DNA from: Providencia rettgeri
GTDB taxonomy: Bacteria; Pseudomonadota; Gammaproteobacteria; Enterobacterales; Enterobacteriaceae
Length of the DNA stretch: 64,000 nt
Reading direction: 5' to 3'
NCBI RefSeq assembly: GCF_041075285.1
Contig: NZ_CP163512.1
Span: forward strand, 620,001-684,000
Shown: piece after piece, positions 1-8,646 of the stretch
How the letters are laid out: each line of letters starts with the position of its first letter
Position numbering within the stretch: the first letter of the stretch is position 1
Position numbers and translations under genes: made by a program
The notes under the pieces: generated by a model
What the model was told of the DNA's origin: nothing
The model's input: only the letters and a program-made list of their open reading frames with translations
Database searches by the model: none

Positions 1-192
1 GGGAATGCCATTGCAGGTTATAGTCGGGTCACCCTCAATAATTTTATTCACACCATGCCCTTTTTTGGGACAACTGACTAAATCGCCAACTTTAGCCGCA
101 TTTATTCCATTAATAATAAACTCAGAGGTTGCACTAATAACGGTACCACCATGGGTGGTTTTATCACCTAATACAATAATAGATTTAGCCAT
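1..192 (-). CDS. PAAR-domain T6SS spike-tip protein (3' end outside window)
   Basis: The minus strand opens with ATG at 192-190 and stays open through base 1, giving 64 residues without a stop, so the gene is truncated by the window edge. The translation has the PAAR signature: a GDKTTHGG block near residues 9-16, a VGD/CPKKGHG block near 41-51 and an IIEGDPTITCNG block near 54-64. PAAR proteins form the sharp cone that caps the VgrG spike and often carry a C-terminal toxin. It is the last visible gene of a minus-strand module headed by vgrG at 7062. The ribosome-binding site is weak, with GGAA about 13 bases upstream. Whether a toxin domain follows cannot be seen. Confidence 0.85.
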   Translation of the reverse strand, partial: MAKSIIVLGDKTTHGGTVISATSEFIINGINAAKVGDLVSCPKKGHGVNKIIEGDPTITCNGIP

Positions 193-347
193 GATATTTT
201 TTTAAATTCCAAAAAATGATGTTTGATATTTAATGTAAAATTAATATTTAAAAATAGATTAATTTATATTTTTATACTGTTGCTAATTGTACAAAGTGTA
301 TTTGGCTCTATAAAGTTGTGTTAATAGGCTATTTCAATTATGCAGTG

Positions 348-434
348 TTAATGCGTCAGTAATTGATAACAACCCATTAATAGCTCGAGCCCCATCAGCC
401 AAATAGCACTGTGTATTTTATTCAATAATCGCAT
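348..434 (-). pseudogene. Truncated third copy of the SUMF-type lipoprotein gene
   Basis: A 28-codon minus-strand frame begins MRLLNK, nearly the same as the start of the lipoprotein at 437-1351, and keeps a lipobox (LMGC) before stopping eight residues later. The DNA from about 366 to 466 closely matches 1270-1380, including the stop-to-start junction that separates the two full copies (gene end, two bases, next ATG). The best reading is a third tandem copy that lost everything after the signal peptide. It could still be made as a very small lipoprotein, but homology to its neighbours argues for a remnant. Confidence 0.75.
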
Positions 435-436
435 AG

Positions 437-1351
437 TTATTTCATTATGGGTTGGACAGGGGTTGAGGATTGCACAGCACAGCGGAAGCCGAGAGTAGGA
501 ATATTTCCGTTAATAAGAGGTCGGGGAGCTCTAATAATGGTTAAGGTTTCGCGGATAGCACTGCTGACTGAGCCACGAGCCACTTTTTCTGTGCCCTGTT
601 TAGGGCCTTGAGGGTTTTTAGATGGGGAATGTTCATAATAATCCGCAGCATACCAGTCATTGGTCCAGTCTAGACCATTACCCATCATATCGTACAGACC
701 TAATGGGGTGGGAGGGTAACTGCCAACGGGATAAAAACCGGCTGCAAATAATGCTTCCCCACTATTGCTAGGATTTTCACTGCTAATTTTATTATAAGTG
801 CCATCTTTTGAAGCAAATAAAATAAATTGGCCTCGGTTACGGGCAGCATATTCCCACTGGGCTTCAGTGGGTAAATCGATAGGCAGTCTCGTTTGTTGGC
901 CTAACCAAAGGCAATAATCTTTGGCGTCTTGCCAATCTGCGGAGGCAGGATAATTATCTTGGGTGGAGGCTTGCCAATCTTTTAATCTATCTCGGGTTTT
1001 CAGCTTTTGATATTTTTCAGTCAGTGGCTGAGCGGTTAATTCACGCCATAAATTAAACTGTCCCCAAGTTACACGGTATTTGGATAAACTAAAGCTGTCT
1101 AAGGTAACGTTATGGACAAATTTATTGTCTTTATCTATAGAATACGGCAGGGTGGATTTACCGTCATGACCGCTGCCAAAATCCCCCATTAAAAAGGTAC
1201 TCCCCTCGATAAATACCATATGGTTTAGCGAATCATTGAGTAGTTGCTGTTTTTGCTTTTCTTGCTCAGCGGTCAGTGGTTGATCACAACCCGTTAATAG
1301 CCCGAGCCCCGCTAGTAAAATAGTGCAGTGTGTTTTATTCAATAATCGCAT
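437..1351 (-). CDS. SUMF/FGE-fold lipoprotein, T6SS-module copy 2
   Basis: This 304-residue protein starts with a lipoprotein signal ending LLTGC at residue 22, followed by Asp at +2, which in enterobacteria usually keeps lipoproteins at the inner membrane. Residues from about 45 to the end resemble the formylglycine-generating-enzyme (SUMF1/EgtB/PvdO) fold: FIEGSTFLMGDFG near the start, LPTEAQWEYAAR in the middle, GLYDMMGNGLDWTNDWY, and a final GFRCAV. The catalytic pair of cysteines of true FGE, expected between the RGS motif and GFRC, is absent, so sulfatase-maturation activity is unlikely. It lies two bases after an almost identical gene. Its place behind vgrG and a large unknown protein suggests an immunity or accessory role, which is inference. 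Confidence 0.7.
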   Translation of the reverse strand: MRLLNKTHCTILLAGLGLLTGCDQPLTAEQEKQKQQLLNDSLNHMVFIEGSTFLMGDFGSGHDGKSTLPYSIDKDNKFVHNVTLDSFSLSKYRVTWGQFNLWRELTAQPLTEKYQKLKTRDRLKDWQASTQDNYPASADWQDAKDYCLWLGQQTRLPIDLPTEAQWEYAARNRGQFILFASKDGTYNKISSENPSNSGEALFAAGFYPVGSYPPTPLGLYDMMGNGLDWTNDWYAADYYEHSPSKNPQGPKQGTEKVARGSVSSAIRETLTIIRAPRPLINGNIPTLGFRCAVQSSTPVQPIMK

Positions 1352-1353
1352 GG

Positions 1354-2244
1354 TTATTTCGTTATGGGTTGGACAGGGGTTGGGGATTGCACAGCACAGC
1401 GGAAGCCGAGGCCAGGAATATTCCTATTTGTTAATGGGGTAGGATAACGATTCATAGTTAGATTTTTTAGATAAAAAGAGCCATCCGCTCCTCGAGTAAC
1501 TTTTTCCTTACCTTGTTCAGGTCCTTGGGGGTTTTTTACGGGGGAATGTTCATAATAATCGGCGGCATACCAATCATTCATCCAATCAAACCCCACCGCC
1601 ATCATATCGTAAAGGCCTAAAGGTGTTGGTGGGTAAACCCCTACCGGGGCAAAGTCGGTGGCAAATAAGGCTTCTCCTCCTTGGCTACCATCATTATAAG
1701 TGCCATCTTTTGAGGCAAATAAAATAAATTGGCCTCGGTTACGGGCAGCATATTCCCACTGGGCTTCAGTGGGTAAATCGATAGGCAGTCCCGTTTGTTG
1801 GCCTAACCAAAGGCAATAATCTTTGGCGTCTTGCCAATCTGCGGAGGCAGGATAATTATCTTGGGTGGAGGCTTGCCAATCTTTTAATCTATCTCGGGTT
1901 TTCAGCTTTTGATATTTTTCAGTCAGTGGCTGAGCGGTTAATTCACGCCATAAATTAAATTGTCCCCAAGTTACACGGTATTTGGATAAACTAAAGCTGT
2001 CTAAGGTAACGTTATGGACAAATTTATTGTCTTTATCTATAGAATACGGCAGGGTGGATTTACCATCATGACCGCTACCAAAGTCCCCCATTAAAAAGGT
2101 GCCTCCCTCGATAAATACCATATTGTTTAGCGAATCATTGAGTAGTTGCTGTTTTTGCTTTTCTTGCTCAGCGGTCAGTGGTTGATCACAACCCGTGGTC
2201 ACTAGTACTGCACTTAATAAAAGATAGAATGATTTATAATTCAT
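1354..2244 (-). CDS. SUMF/FGE-fold lipoprotein, T6SS-module copy 1
   Basis: A 296-residue paralogue of the next gene. The two are nearly identical from the Cys-Asp-Gln-Pro after the signal peptide to about residue 190, then diverge over the last third, including an indel after the DGTYN motif. The signal peptide differs from copy 2 and the lipobox is weaker (TTGC), but Cys and the +2 Asp are kept. Motifs LPTEAQWEYAAR, GLYDMM and GFRCAV mark the SUMF fold, again without the FGE catalytic cysteine pair. The pattern looks like recent duplication or gene conversion with a variable C-terminal part, as seen in immunity families, although partner binding is not shown. It follows the 752-residue gene by 33 bases on the same strand. 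Confidence 0.7.
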   Translation of the reverse strand: MNYKSFYLLLSAVLVTTGCDQPLTAEQEKQKQQLLNDSLNNMVFIEGGTFLMGDFGSGHDGKSTLPYSIDKDNKFVHNVTLDSFSLSKYRVTWGQFNLWRELTAQPLTEKYQKLKTRDRLKDWQASTQDNYPASADWQDAKDYCLWLGQQTGLPIDLPTEAQWEYAARNRGQFILFASKDGTYNDGSQGGEALFATDFAPVGVYPPTPLGLYDMMAVGFDWMNDWYAADYYEHSPVKNPQGPEQGKEKVTRGADGSFYLKNLTMNRYPTPLTNRNIPGLGFRCAVQSPTPVQPITK

Positions 2245-2277
2245 GAAAACCTCAATGTTATTGGTGTGATTGATGGG

Positions 2278-4536
2278 TTATTTGCTAAAAAATATTTCTG
2301 ACTGGCTTTCAACCATCGCAGCAGTAATAAATTCTTGATAGGGCTCATTGGCATAAATATGGGCTAATGTGTCATCAGGTAAGCACTGCTCTATTTTGCT
2401 AAAAATATCGGCGTAATGGCTGGGGTTAATCATCGGTGTTGGGATCAATACCCCATACTTTTTGCCTAACGCATGATTAGGTATAGGCTTCACCTCTTCC
2501 CCCATCAACATAAATTCAGCAATACGTAATTTATTTTCAGTAATGCTCTTTTTGGTTTCGGAGGGGATTAAGCTGGCGTGTTGCAAAATATTGTCAAAAT
2601 CCCGCCTTGACTGTGCCCAGCGTAGTATATGCAAGATGGCGCGCTTGCGTTGGCTAAACACGGCCATTGCTTCACCACTGGCTTGTGCGTGGCTTGCAGG
2701 GCTAAAATAGTCATCCCAAAAATTATGTTCGAGTAAAGAGGCAATAGCGGCACCTTTGGTTTCTGGTGGGCAATATTTTAAAAACTCACCTCTAGTTTTG
2801 ACGATAGTCTCCATCAAATTCACTCGCTTATTCTTATTTTCCCACGAGAGTTCCAATTCATCTCTTATACTTTGAAGATTTATATAGGCAATGTTGACTA
2901 ACTCCATACCAATTAATAAGGGTAACGAGCAAATGGCATAAAAGTCTTTTGGCTCCATCATGGCAACTAGTTTTTGATAATCCATATTTTTTAGCATATA
3001 GCCAAAACACGGCATAAAATCCTTCATAATTTTATCTGTATTGATTTCAAAAGAGGTACTGCCTTTGGCGCCAGCCCCCCAACATAACCCCCCTTGAACG
3101 GTAATGAGGATTTTGCCGTTATAATACGTAAAGGCTAATGTCCCTGATGCCCCAGCGCCGAGCATGCCTTCAATGCCTGCACTTAGCTCGCCTAAGGGCG
3201 CAAAACCGTCGTTTTCTGCGGTACTTTTTTCAGGATTACGCCAAAGCAGTTCGCCAGACATTTTTGCCCCTACTTTGATCCCTGCGAAAACTTCCCCTTG
3301 ACCAACAATACCGAGATCATTGGCTTGCTTTGTGATATCAATCCCTTTGATTTCATTAAGATCTTTGGGGTCATCAACTGCGGTTTTTGACGGTATTCCC
3401 ATAATGCCATGTTGCGAAATATTGACACTACCCTGTAGCCCAACACTGGCACCTACATGGCCGCTGAGGGACAGAACAAGGTCAAAGCGTAATGCGCCCA
3501 TTAATGCGAGCTCATTAGTGTCTCGTTTCGGGTAGCGAATTTGAATACCTTGGCGGCAAGGCAAATGCACTTTCCCTTGTGTTTTGGCTTCCGCTAAGGC
3601 TAAGTTAGTGTACAGCGCAACTTTGGCACTGGCTTTGGGGTTGGAGGCGTCACCAAGATTGCCTTTGGTTAATTCGAAATCACCATTTACACCAAAGCTA
3701 AAACGCATTAATTGGGCTTTTTTATCAAAAGAGGCGTATTTACCGCGATAAGGTGGGGTTTCATTTAAGCTTTTATTGATGTTTTCAGCCCAGTGATATA
3801 AGCCACTGACCCAGTTATCATCATCTTTATAATCTTCAAAGATACTGCGATTTTCATTGTCAATTTCAAAGAGTTTGTATTTTAACGTTGGCGCAATTTC
3901 AGATAGCTGTCTTTTTAGTTCTTGTGTATCAATTTTTTTAACGGTGATCTCTTCATTTGTTTCACTGTTTTTAACTGTTTCGGTTTTTACTAGTGTGCTG
4001 GTTTCGCTTTTAATACCCTCTGTGCCTAACTTATGGATAATATGGCGCTCGCCGAGTTTGTTTGAGCGAATATAGCTGTATTTGTATTCTCTGCCTTTTT
4101 TTAACCGGATTAATTCCAAAATACTGTTGTCGAAACTGATTGAATTTGATTCCAAAGAGGTGATTGGAACTTCTTCACCTTGCGCGTTTTCTGGGATCGC
4201 GCTAAGTTCTTTAATGACAGTATTAAGTTCTTCAGAGGCCACATCATAGTCTTGGTATAGCGCTAACAGTTCTTGTTGATAATTCTGAGGGTTTCTTTCC
4301 CTTAGCGTCAGAGGGTATTTATCATTGAGCTCATCAATTTTAAACTGTAGCACGCGCTTTTTGATGACGAGGTCGCAAAGGTATTGGCTTTCCCTTTCGA
4401 GTTCATCATCGGGCACTTCAATCAGTTCATGGGTATTCGGGTGGTAGTACAAGACAGGTCCACAGGTTGAAAATGCATCCGTGCTGCCAGTTCCGCAATT
4501 GGTTTTTGATGAGGTTTGGTTTTTGGAATTTGACAT
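2278..4536 (-). CDS. Uncharacterised 752-aa protein encoded next to VgrG (candidate T6SS effector)
   Basis: I do not recognise this family. The start at 4536 has AAGG seven bases upstream and lies 12 bases after the vgrG stop. The N-terminal third is charged and probably coiled (two long Glu/Lys/Arg-rich stretches near residues 45-120). A central part, about 300-500, is rich in Gly, Ala and Ser with alternating hydrophobic residues (for example LSLSGHVGASVGLQGS and GAGASGTLAF). A C-terminal helical part follows. There is no signal peptide, which fits a cytoplasmic protein loaded on a VgrG spike. The position, after vgrG and before duplicated lipoproteins, is typical of an effector gene. A membrane-acting or structural role is possible, but no catalytic motif was found. 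Confidence 0.55.
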   Translation of the reverse strand: MSNSKNQTSSKTNCGTGSTDAFSTCGPVLYYHPNTHELIEVPDDELERESQYLCDLVIKKRVLQFKIDELNDKYPLTLRERNPQNYQQELLALYQDYDVASEELNTVIKELSAIPENAQGEEVPITSLESNSISFDNSILELIRLKKGREYKYSYIRSNKLGERHIIHKLGTEGIKSETSTLVKTETVKNSETNEEITVKKIDTQELKRQLSEIAPTLKYKLFEIDNENRSIFEDYKDDDNWVSGLYHWAENINKSLNETPPYRGKYASFDKKAQLMRFSFGVNGDFELTKGNLGDASNPKASAKVALYTNLALAEAKTQGKVHLPCRQGIQIRYPKRDTNELALMGALRFDLVLSLSGHVGASVGLQGSVNISQHGIMGIPSKTAVDDPKDLNEIKGIDITKQANDLGIVGQGEVFAGIKVGAKMSGELLWRNPEKSTAENDGFAPLGELSAGIEGMLGAGASGTLAFTYYNGKILITVQGGLCWGAGAKGSTSFEINTDKIMKDFMPCFGYMLKNMDYQKLVAMMEPKDFYAICSLPLLIGMELVNIAYINLQSIRDELELSWENKNKRVNLMETIVKTRGEFLKYCPPETKGAAIASLLEHNFWDDYFSPASHAQASGEAMAVFSQRKRAILHILRWAQSRRDFDNILQHASLIPSETKKSITENKLRIAEFMLMGEEVKPIPNHALGKKYGVLIPTPMINPSHYADIFSKIEQCLPDDTLAHIYANEPYQEFITAAMVESQSEIFFSK

Positions 4537-4548
4537 AACTCGGCCTTT

Positions 4549-7062
4549 TTAACGGTGGATTTTTATCGAGATTTTTTGTGGGGTTGGTGTATAAATTTCT
4601 ACCGTTTTTCCATTTTTATCTGATTTCCCTTCATAAATTTCACCATCTTCCGTTATTAGGGTGTAAAGTGTTTCTGCAAGTATTTCATTGGTGATTTCAT
4701 CTTTTAGCGTAAACTGTTCACGGAAACCGGTTGGAATGGCCTGTGAGGGTAGCTGCAAATTAGCAGGTCCCATTTTTTGGACACTTGTAGTTTTTAAAAT
4801 GACATTGTTCGGTGTGCCGACTTCGATATTCCCGTCGGCGATTTTGATATAGGCCCCACCACAGCTTAAGATAATTTCTTTTTTGGCACTGATATGAATG
4901 GCATCTTCCAGCGATTCAACGGTGATGTTTTTTTTCGCCAACAGGGACATACTATCGTTTTGTGCTTCAACTTTGATATCACCGTGTTTTGCCATCACAT
5001 TAACGCCTTTGGTTTGGGCAAATAAGTTGGCTGAATGTCTCGCATTGAAGGTCAGGTGCTGATTGGCACTTAGGTTAATATGTTGATTCGCCGTTAACGC
5101 AATACTCTCTTCCCCTGAGCCTATATGTAATGCTTTAGGCGAAAAGACCCCAATGCCTGCGGGCGCATGGACAAGTATGGCGGGATCAGTGAGGCCTTTA
5201 ATCTGCTGCTTAAGGCTATCTTGTGAAGCCAAATCACTGGTATCTGCACCACTGGTCTCTGCTGATTTAGATAAACTTCGTGCAATCGCCAGTGCTTGCT
5301 CCAGTTGGGCAATCGCTTCTTCCATCGCCAACACATCACCGCCAGCTTTTTCTTGCTTATCGGTGGAGATAAACAACCCTTTACCTGCTCTTATTGCCCC
5401 CCAACTGTCGGTGCGTAATTCAAAACCATCGCCGCGTTTTTTCCGTTCACTGTCTACCAAATGCCCCAAATTGAGCTGGGTTTTACCGCCGTATTCGGTG
5501 CTGATTTTAATGTGTTCTTCCCCGCGCAGGTCTTCCATGCGCAGTTTGTTATTTGCCGGGGTGCGTATCACATTGCGGGTCCGATTGCGCTCGGTGATAT
5601 GGTCAGGGTGAGACGAATCGTGCAGGGCATGGGCGATATACGGTCTGTCGGGGTCGCCTTCGTGGAAGGCAATCGCCACTTCCGTGCCTTGAATTAACGG
5701 AAAATGCATGCCATACGTGTCCCCTGCGTAGGGTTTGGCAAGACGTACAGGCATACTTTCAAACCCTTGAGGTTTGGCATCGCGGTCGGCATCAAATTTG
5801 ACCCAATAGTAGCCATGTTCGTTTTGGTTGGCATAAATATCATTGTTTATTGGGCTGGTGACACGGGCCATCAAGGTACCGGAAATCACTGGGCGTGGTT
5901 TGAGCTCAGGACGCCAACAGATGGATTCGGTGTACGGCACGGCATCAAATGTCACGATTAACGCATTGGCGCGGCTGGCGGCAAAGTGCAAGCGGGTTAG
6001 CAGCACTGGGGATTGAAAAATGGAGGGCAGGGTAGATATTGGCGAGTCATCAGTGATTTTTAGCACCATTAACGGCACCACATCGGGTGCGGTGGTTTTT
6101 CCGTTCAGTAAGGTTTGGCGAGCGAGAAAGCGCTCGTGGTCTAATCGCGCCCAAAAGTTAGCGGTTTCCGGCTCAGGTTGAATTTTGTCGCCGCGAGTGA
6201 GGTGGCGTGCCTTGTAATGGTAGACATCACCGTAACTGAGCGTTTCATACTCCCCGTAGCTTCTATCCGCCACCGCTGAAATCATAGTGTCTTCAGCCAG
6301 CAGGGGGTTATAGTCCTTGGTAAAGACACTGCTTTCAACCACTTGGTGACGTAATGCCAAGCCCCACACGCTGTCGGCATGGTTATCACTGAGCCCCGAT
6401 GGGCTGTTTAATGGCAAGGATTTACCATAAATATACCCGCGCTGACTGTCGGTAAAGTTAATCACCTCAGTTTGGGTATCTACTTGCAGGGTAAAGTGGT
6501 AAAAAATCCCCACTTCACTGAGTAAACGCTCAATAAACTGCTTATCACTTTCATTGATTTGGTTGATTTGCAGGCGTTTGGGGTATTTTTTTTGTAGAGT
6601 AAACTCAAACTGCCAACCTTTAAAATCGTGTTCACGCAGAATTTGCTCCACGACTTGAGGCACCGATTGGTTGATAAAAAAGCGGTGGGTGCGAATTTGG
6701 TGGCGCAATAGGGCAAAAAACGGCTCGATAACCAGTTGGTAACGCGCTTCGTCGGCGGAGCCAGATAATCGCTGGAAATCGGTGACGGTCCCGTGCACGC
6801 GTTTGGTTACGGTGCGCGTCGGGACGCCTAAAACGGTGGTGGCGGGGGCGTTAAAGGTCAATGTGGCATTGCGGCGCAGCAGTTGCTGGGGTTGCAGGTC
6901 TTTATCAGTGCAGGTAAAGGTGATTTGGTAGCGGTAGGTGTCACTAACGGCTTCATCCCCTGAAAAATGTTCCACATCCAACAGGCCTTGATAGCCTTGA
7001 ACATCAAGTTGGTAGCGGTTTTGCCCGGGTAAGAGGGCGTTTGCGGTCTCGATTAAACGCAT
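4549..7062 (-). CDS. vgrG: Type VI secretion spike protein VgrG (TssI)
   Basis: The 837-residue protein forms the trimeric needle tip of a T6SS. Visible parts are the gp27-like N-terminal region (VEHFSGDEAVSDTYRYQITF, then ending around residue 390), an OB-fold/gp5-like part with the GMHFPLIQGTEVAIAFHEGDPDRPYI block, and a long beta-helix region with DUF2345-like repeats (SIALTANQHINLSANQHLT). The last ~50 residues add a small beta-rich extension (ITEDGEIYEGKSDKNGKT) that resembles a transthyretin-like cargo adaptor. I place the start at 7062 because GGAG lies six bases before it; an in-frame ATG at 7074 is possible. It heads the module of downstream effector-like, lipoprotein and PAAR genes. 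Confidence 0.95.
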   Translation of the reverse strand: MRLIETANALLPGQNRYQLDVQGYQGLLDVEHFSGDEAVSDTYRYQITFTCTDKDLQPQQLLRRNATLTFNAPATTVLGVPTRTVTKRVHGTVTDFQRLSGSADEARYQLVIEPFFALLRHQIRTHRFFINQSVPQVVEQILREHDFKGWQFEFTLQKKYPKRLQINQINESDKQFIERLLSEVGIFYHFTLQVDTQTEVINFTDSQRGYIYGKSLPLNSPSGLSDNHADSVWGLALRHQVVESSVFTKDYNPLLAEDTMISAVADRSYGEYETLSYGDVYHYKARHLTRGDKIQPEPETANFWARLDHERFLARQTLLNGKTTAPDVVPLMVLKITDDSPISTLPSIFQSPVLLTRLHFAASRANALIVTFDAVPYTESICWRPELKPRPVISGTLMARVTSPINNDIYANQNEHGYYWVKFDADRDAKPQGFESMPVRLAKPYAGDTYGMHFPLIQGTEVAIAFHEGDPDRPYIAHALHDSSHPDHITERNRTRNVIRTPANNKLRMEDLRGEEHIKISTEYGGKTQLNLGHLVDSERKKRGDGFELRTDSWGAIRAGKGLFISTDKQEKAGGDVLAMEEAIAQLEQALAIARSLSKSAETSGADTSDLASQDSLKQQIKGLTDPAILVHAPAGIGVFSPKALHIGSGEESIALTANQHINLSANQHLTFNARHSANLFAQTKGVNVMAKHGDIKVEAQNDSMSLLAKKNITVESLEDAIHISAKKEIILSCGGAYIKIADGNIEVGTPNNVILKTTSVQKMGPANLQLPSQAIPTGFREQFTLKDEITNEILAETLYTLITEDGEIYEGKSDKNGKTVEIYTPTPQKISIKIHR

Positions 7063-7801
7063 GTTTGGCTCCATCAATTCGGTTGTTCTTTAAGTACGCT
7101 ACCGCCCATCACCATTCGCTTAGGTGCATTAGCATTCGTTTTATTTGCTTCTTATGCTTATTTTAAATGGTTAATTGTGCAACTATACAAACTTAACGTG
7201 TAATAATTTGGTTTAGAGTAAACTTTTTACTTATACTGTCATTTTTCTATCAAATCAACTTTTCTTATTAATGGTTAGAGTGTTGAATTTTGAGTCTTTT
7301 TTGATAAAAATAGATACCTTTGCTTTATTTTGTTATTTATCAATTGCTTATGTTTATTTTTTAAAGGTTTTAATAACAGGTTCAAGTAAAGTTATTAGTT
7401 TGTAACATTATATTTCAATGGGACTTTAGAATAATTGATAAATATATTTACTCTTATTAAGGGGGTAATCTGAGTAATGCGTAAAAAGGCAAGTGCGCGT
7501 GATTTTAAATAGAAGAGGTGGAGAGACACTGTTTGTGCTGGCTTTTGTCGGTATGGTATCAATTCCGCATTTTTTGTTTACCCAGTTGATAATCGTTTTT
7601 ATTAGCAAATATCTGTGAATTTACGTATTTGTGTGCTTTTTGTTGGCAAACAAAATAAATAATGTTATCAAACGGTGGAATGTTTTTTATAAGTATACAA
7701 AGTTAGATTAAAATCATTTTTTTGTGACTTATTGTTATTACTGTTAACTTATATCTAATAGTTGACTAGTCATTTTGGCTATAAATTAGTAGGAGGTAAG
7801 T
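7063..7801. other. AT-rich intergenic region between vgrG and budC
   Basis: About 740 bases separate the divergent vgrG and budC genes. The stretch is very AT-rich, and the only open frames are short with no recognisable protein. It must hold both promoters, but I could not place a convincing -35/-10 pair. A strong ribosome-binding site (AGGAGGT, 7791-7797) serves budC. The AT-richness is compatible with H-NS-type silencing of the T6SS module, which is inference. Confidence 0.5.
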
Positions 7802-8581
7802 ATGGCTTTAAATAACAAAGTTATTTTAGTGACCGGTGCGGCACAAGGAATTGGTCGTGGTATTGCACTGCGTTTAGCAAAAGAAGGTGCGGATATTGCA
7901 CTGGTGGATTTGAAAAAAGATAAGTTGCAAGATGTTGCAAAAGAAATTGAAGCACTTGGTCGTAAAGTCACGACATTTGCTGCAGATATTAGTCAGCGTG
8001 ACCAAGTGTTTGCAGCAGTTGCTCATGCGGAAGCAGAGCTTGGTGGTTTTGATGTGATGATCAATAACGCAGGGATTGCACAAGTTAAGCCAATCGCCGA
8101 CGTTCGCCAAGAAGATATGGATTTAATCTTCAAAATCAATGTGGATGGCACTATGTGGGGCATTCAAGCCGCCAGTGAAAAATTCCAAGAGCGTAAGCAA
8201 AAAGGGAAAATCATTAATGCCTCATCCATTGCTGGTCATGACGGTTTCGCTATGTTAGGTGTGTACTCTGCAACCAAATTTGCGGTACGTGCTTTAACAC
8301 AAGCTGCCGCGAAAGAGTATGCAAGTTCGGGTATTACTGTAAATGCATATTGCCCAGGTATTGTTGGAACAGATATGTGGGTAGAGATTGATGAGCGTTT
8401 CTCTGAAATTACGGGTGCGCCAAAAGGTGAGACCTACAAAAAATACGTTGAAGGCATTGCGTTAGGTCGTGCTCAAACGCCTGATGATGTTGCTGGTTTA
8501 GTGGCGTTCTTAGCAAGCGATGACTCAGATTATATTACAGGTCAATCTATCCTAACGGATGGTGGAATTGTCTACCGTTAA
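7802..8581 (+). CDS. budC: Diacetyl/acetoin reductase, meso-2,3-butanediol dehydrogenase type
   Basis: A 259-residue short-chain dehydrogenase/reductase that interconverts diacetyl, acetoin and 2,3-butanediol with NAD(H). The Rossmann motif TGAAQGIG is at residues 11-18, NNAG at 88-91, and the catalytic Ser 141/142, Tyr155 and Lys159 are present (YSATK). Full-length resemblance to Klebsiella-type BudC, including the C-terminal [11 protein letters not shown], supports the name over a generic SDR. The AGGAGGT ribosome site is ideal. No budA or budB lies beside it, so its partner genes, if any, are elsewhere. A terminator follows directly. Confidence 0.85.
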   Translation: MALNNKVILVTGAAQGIGRGIALRLAKEGADIALVDLKKDKLQDVAKEIEALGRKVTTFAADISQRDQVFAAVAHAEAELGGFDVMINNAGIAQVKPIADVRQEDMDLIFKINVDGTMWGIQAASEKFQERKQKGKIINASSIAGHDGFAMLGVYSATKFAVRALTQAAAKEYASSGITVNAYCPGIVGTDMWVEIDERFSEITGAPKGETYKKYVEGIALGRAQTPDDVAGLVAFLASDDSDYITGQSILTDGGIVYR

Positions 8582-8613
8582 TTCAGTGTTGTTATATCGG
8601 GACGATAATGATG

Positions 8614-8644
8614 GCCGCGGTGGGTAAGTTACCGCGGCTTTTTT
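8614..8644 (+). terminator. Intrinsic terminator after budC
   Basis: A 7-bp GC stem (GCCGCGG at 8614-8620 pairing with CCGCGGC at 8632-8638) with an 11-base loop is followed by a six-T run. It sits 33 bases after the budC stop and just before the convergent hydrolase gene. Confidence 0.9.
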
Positions 8645-8646
8645 GT

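Noticed and set aside
7426..7608. 60-codon minus-strand frame between vgrG and budC
   Set aside because: No ribosome site or protein-like features; AT-rich gap.
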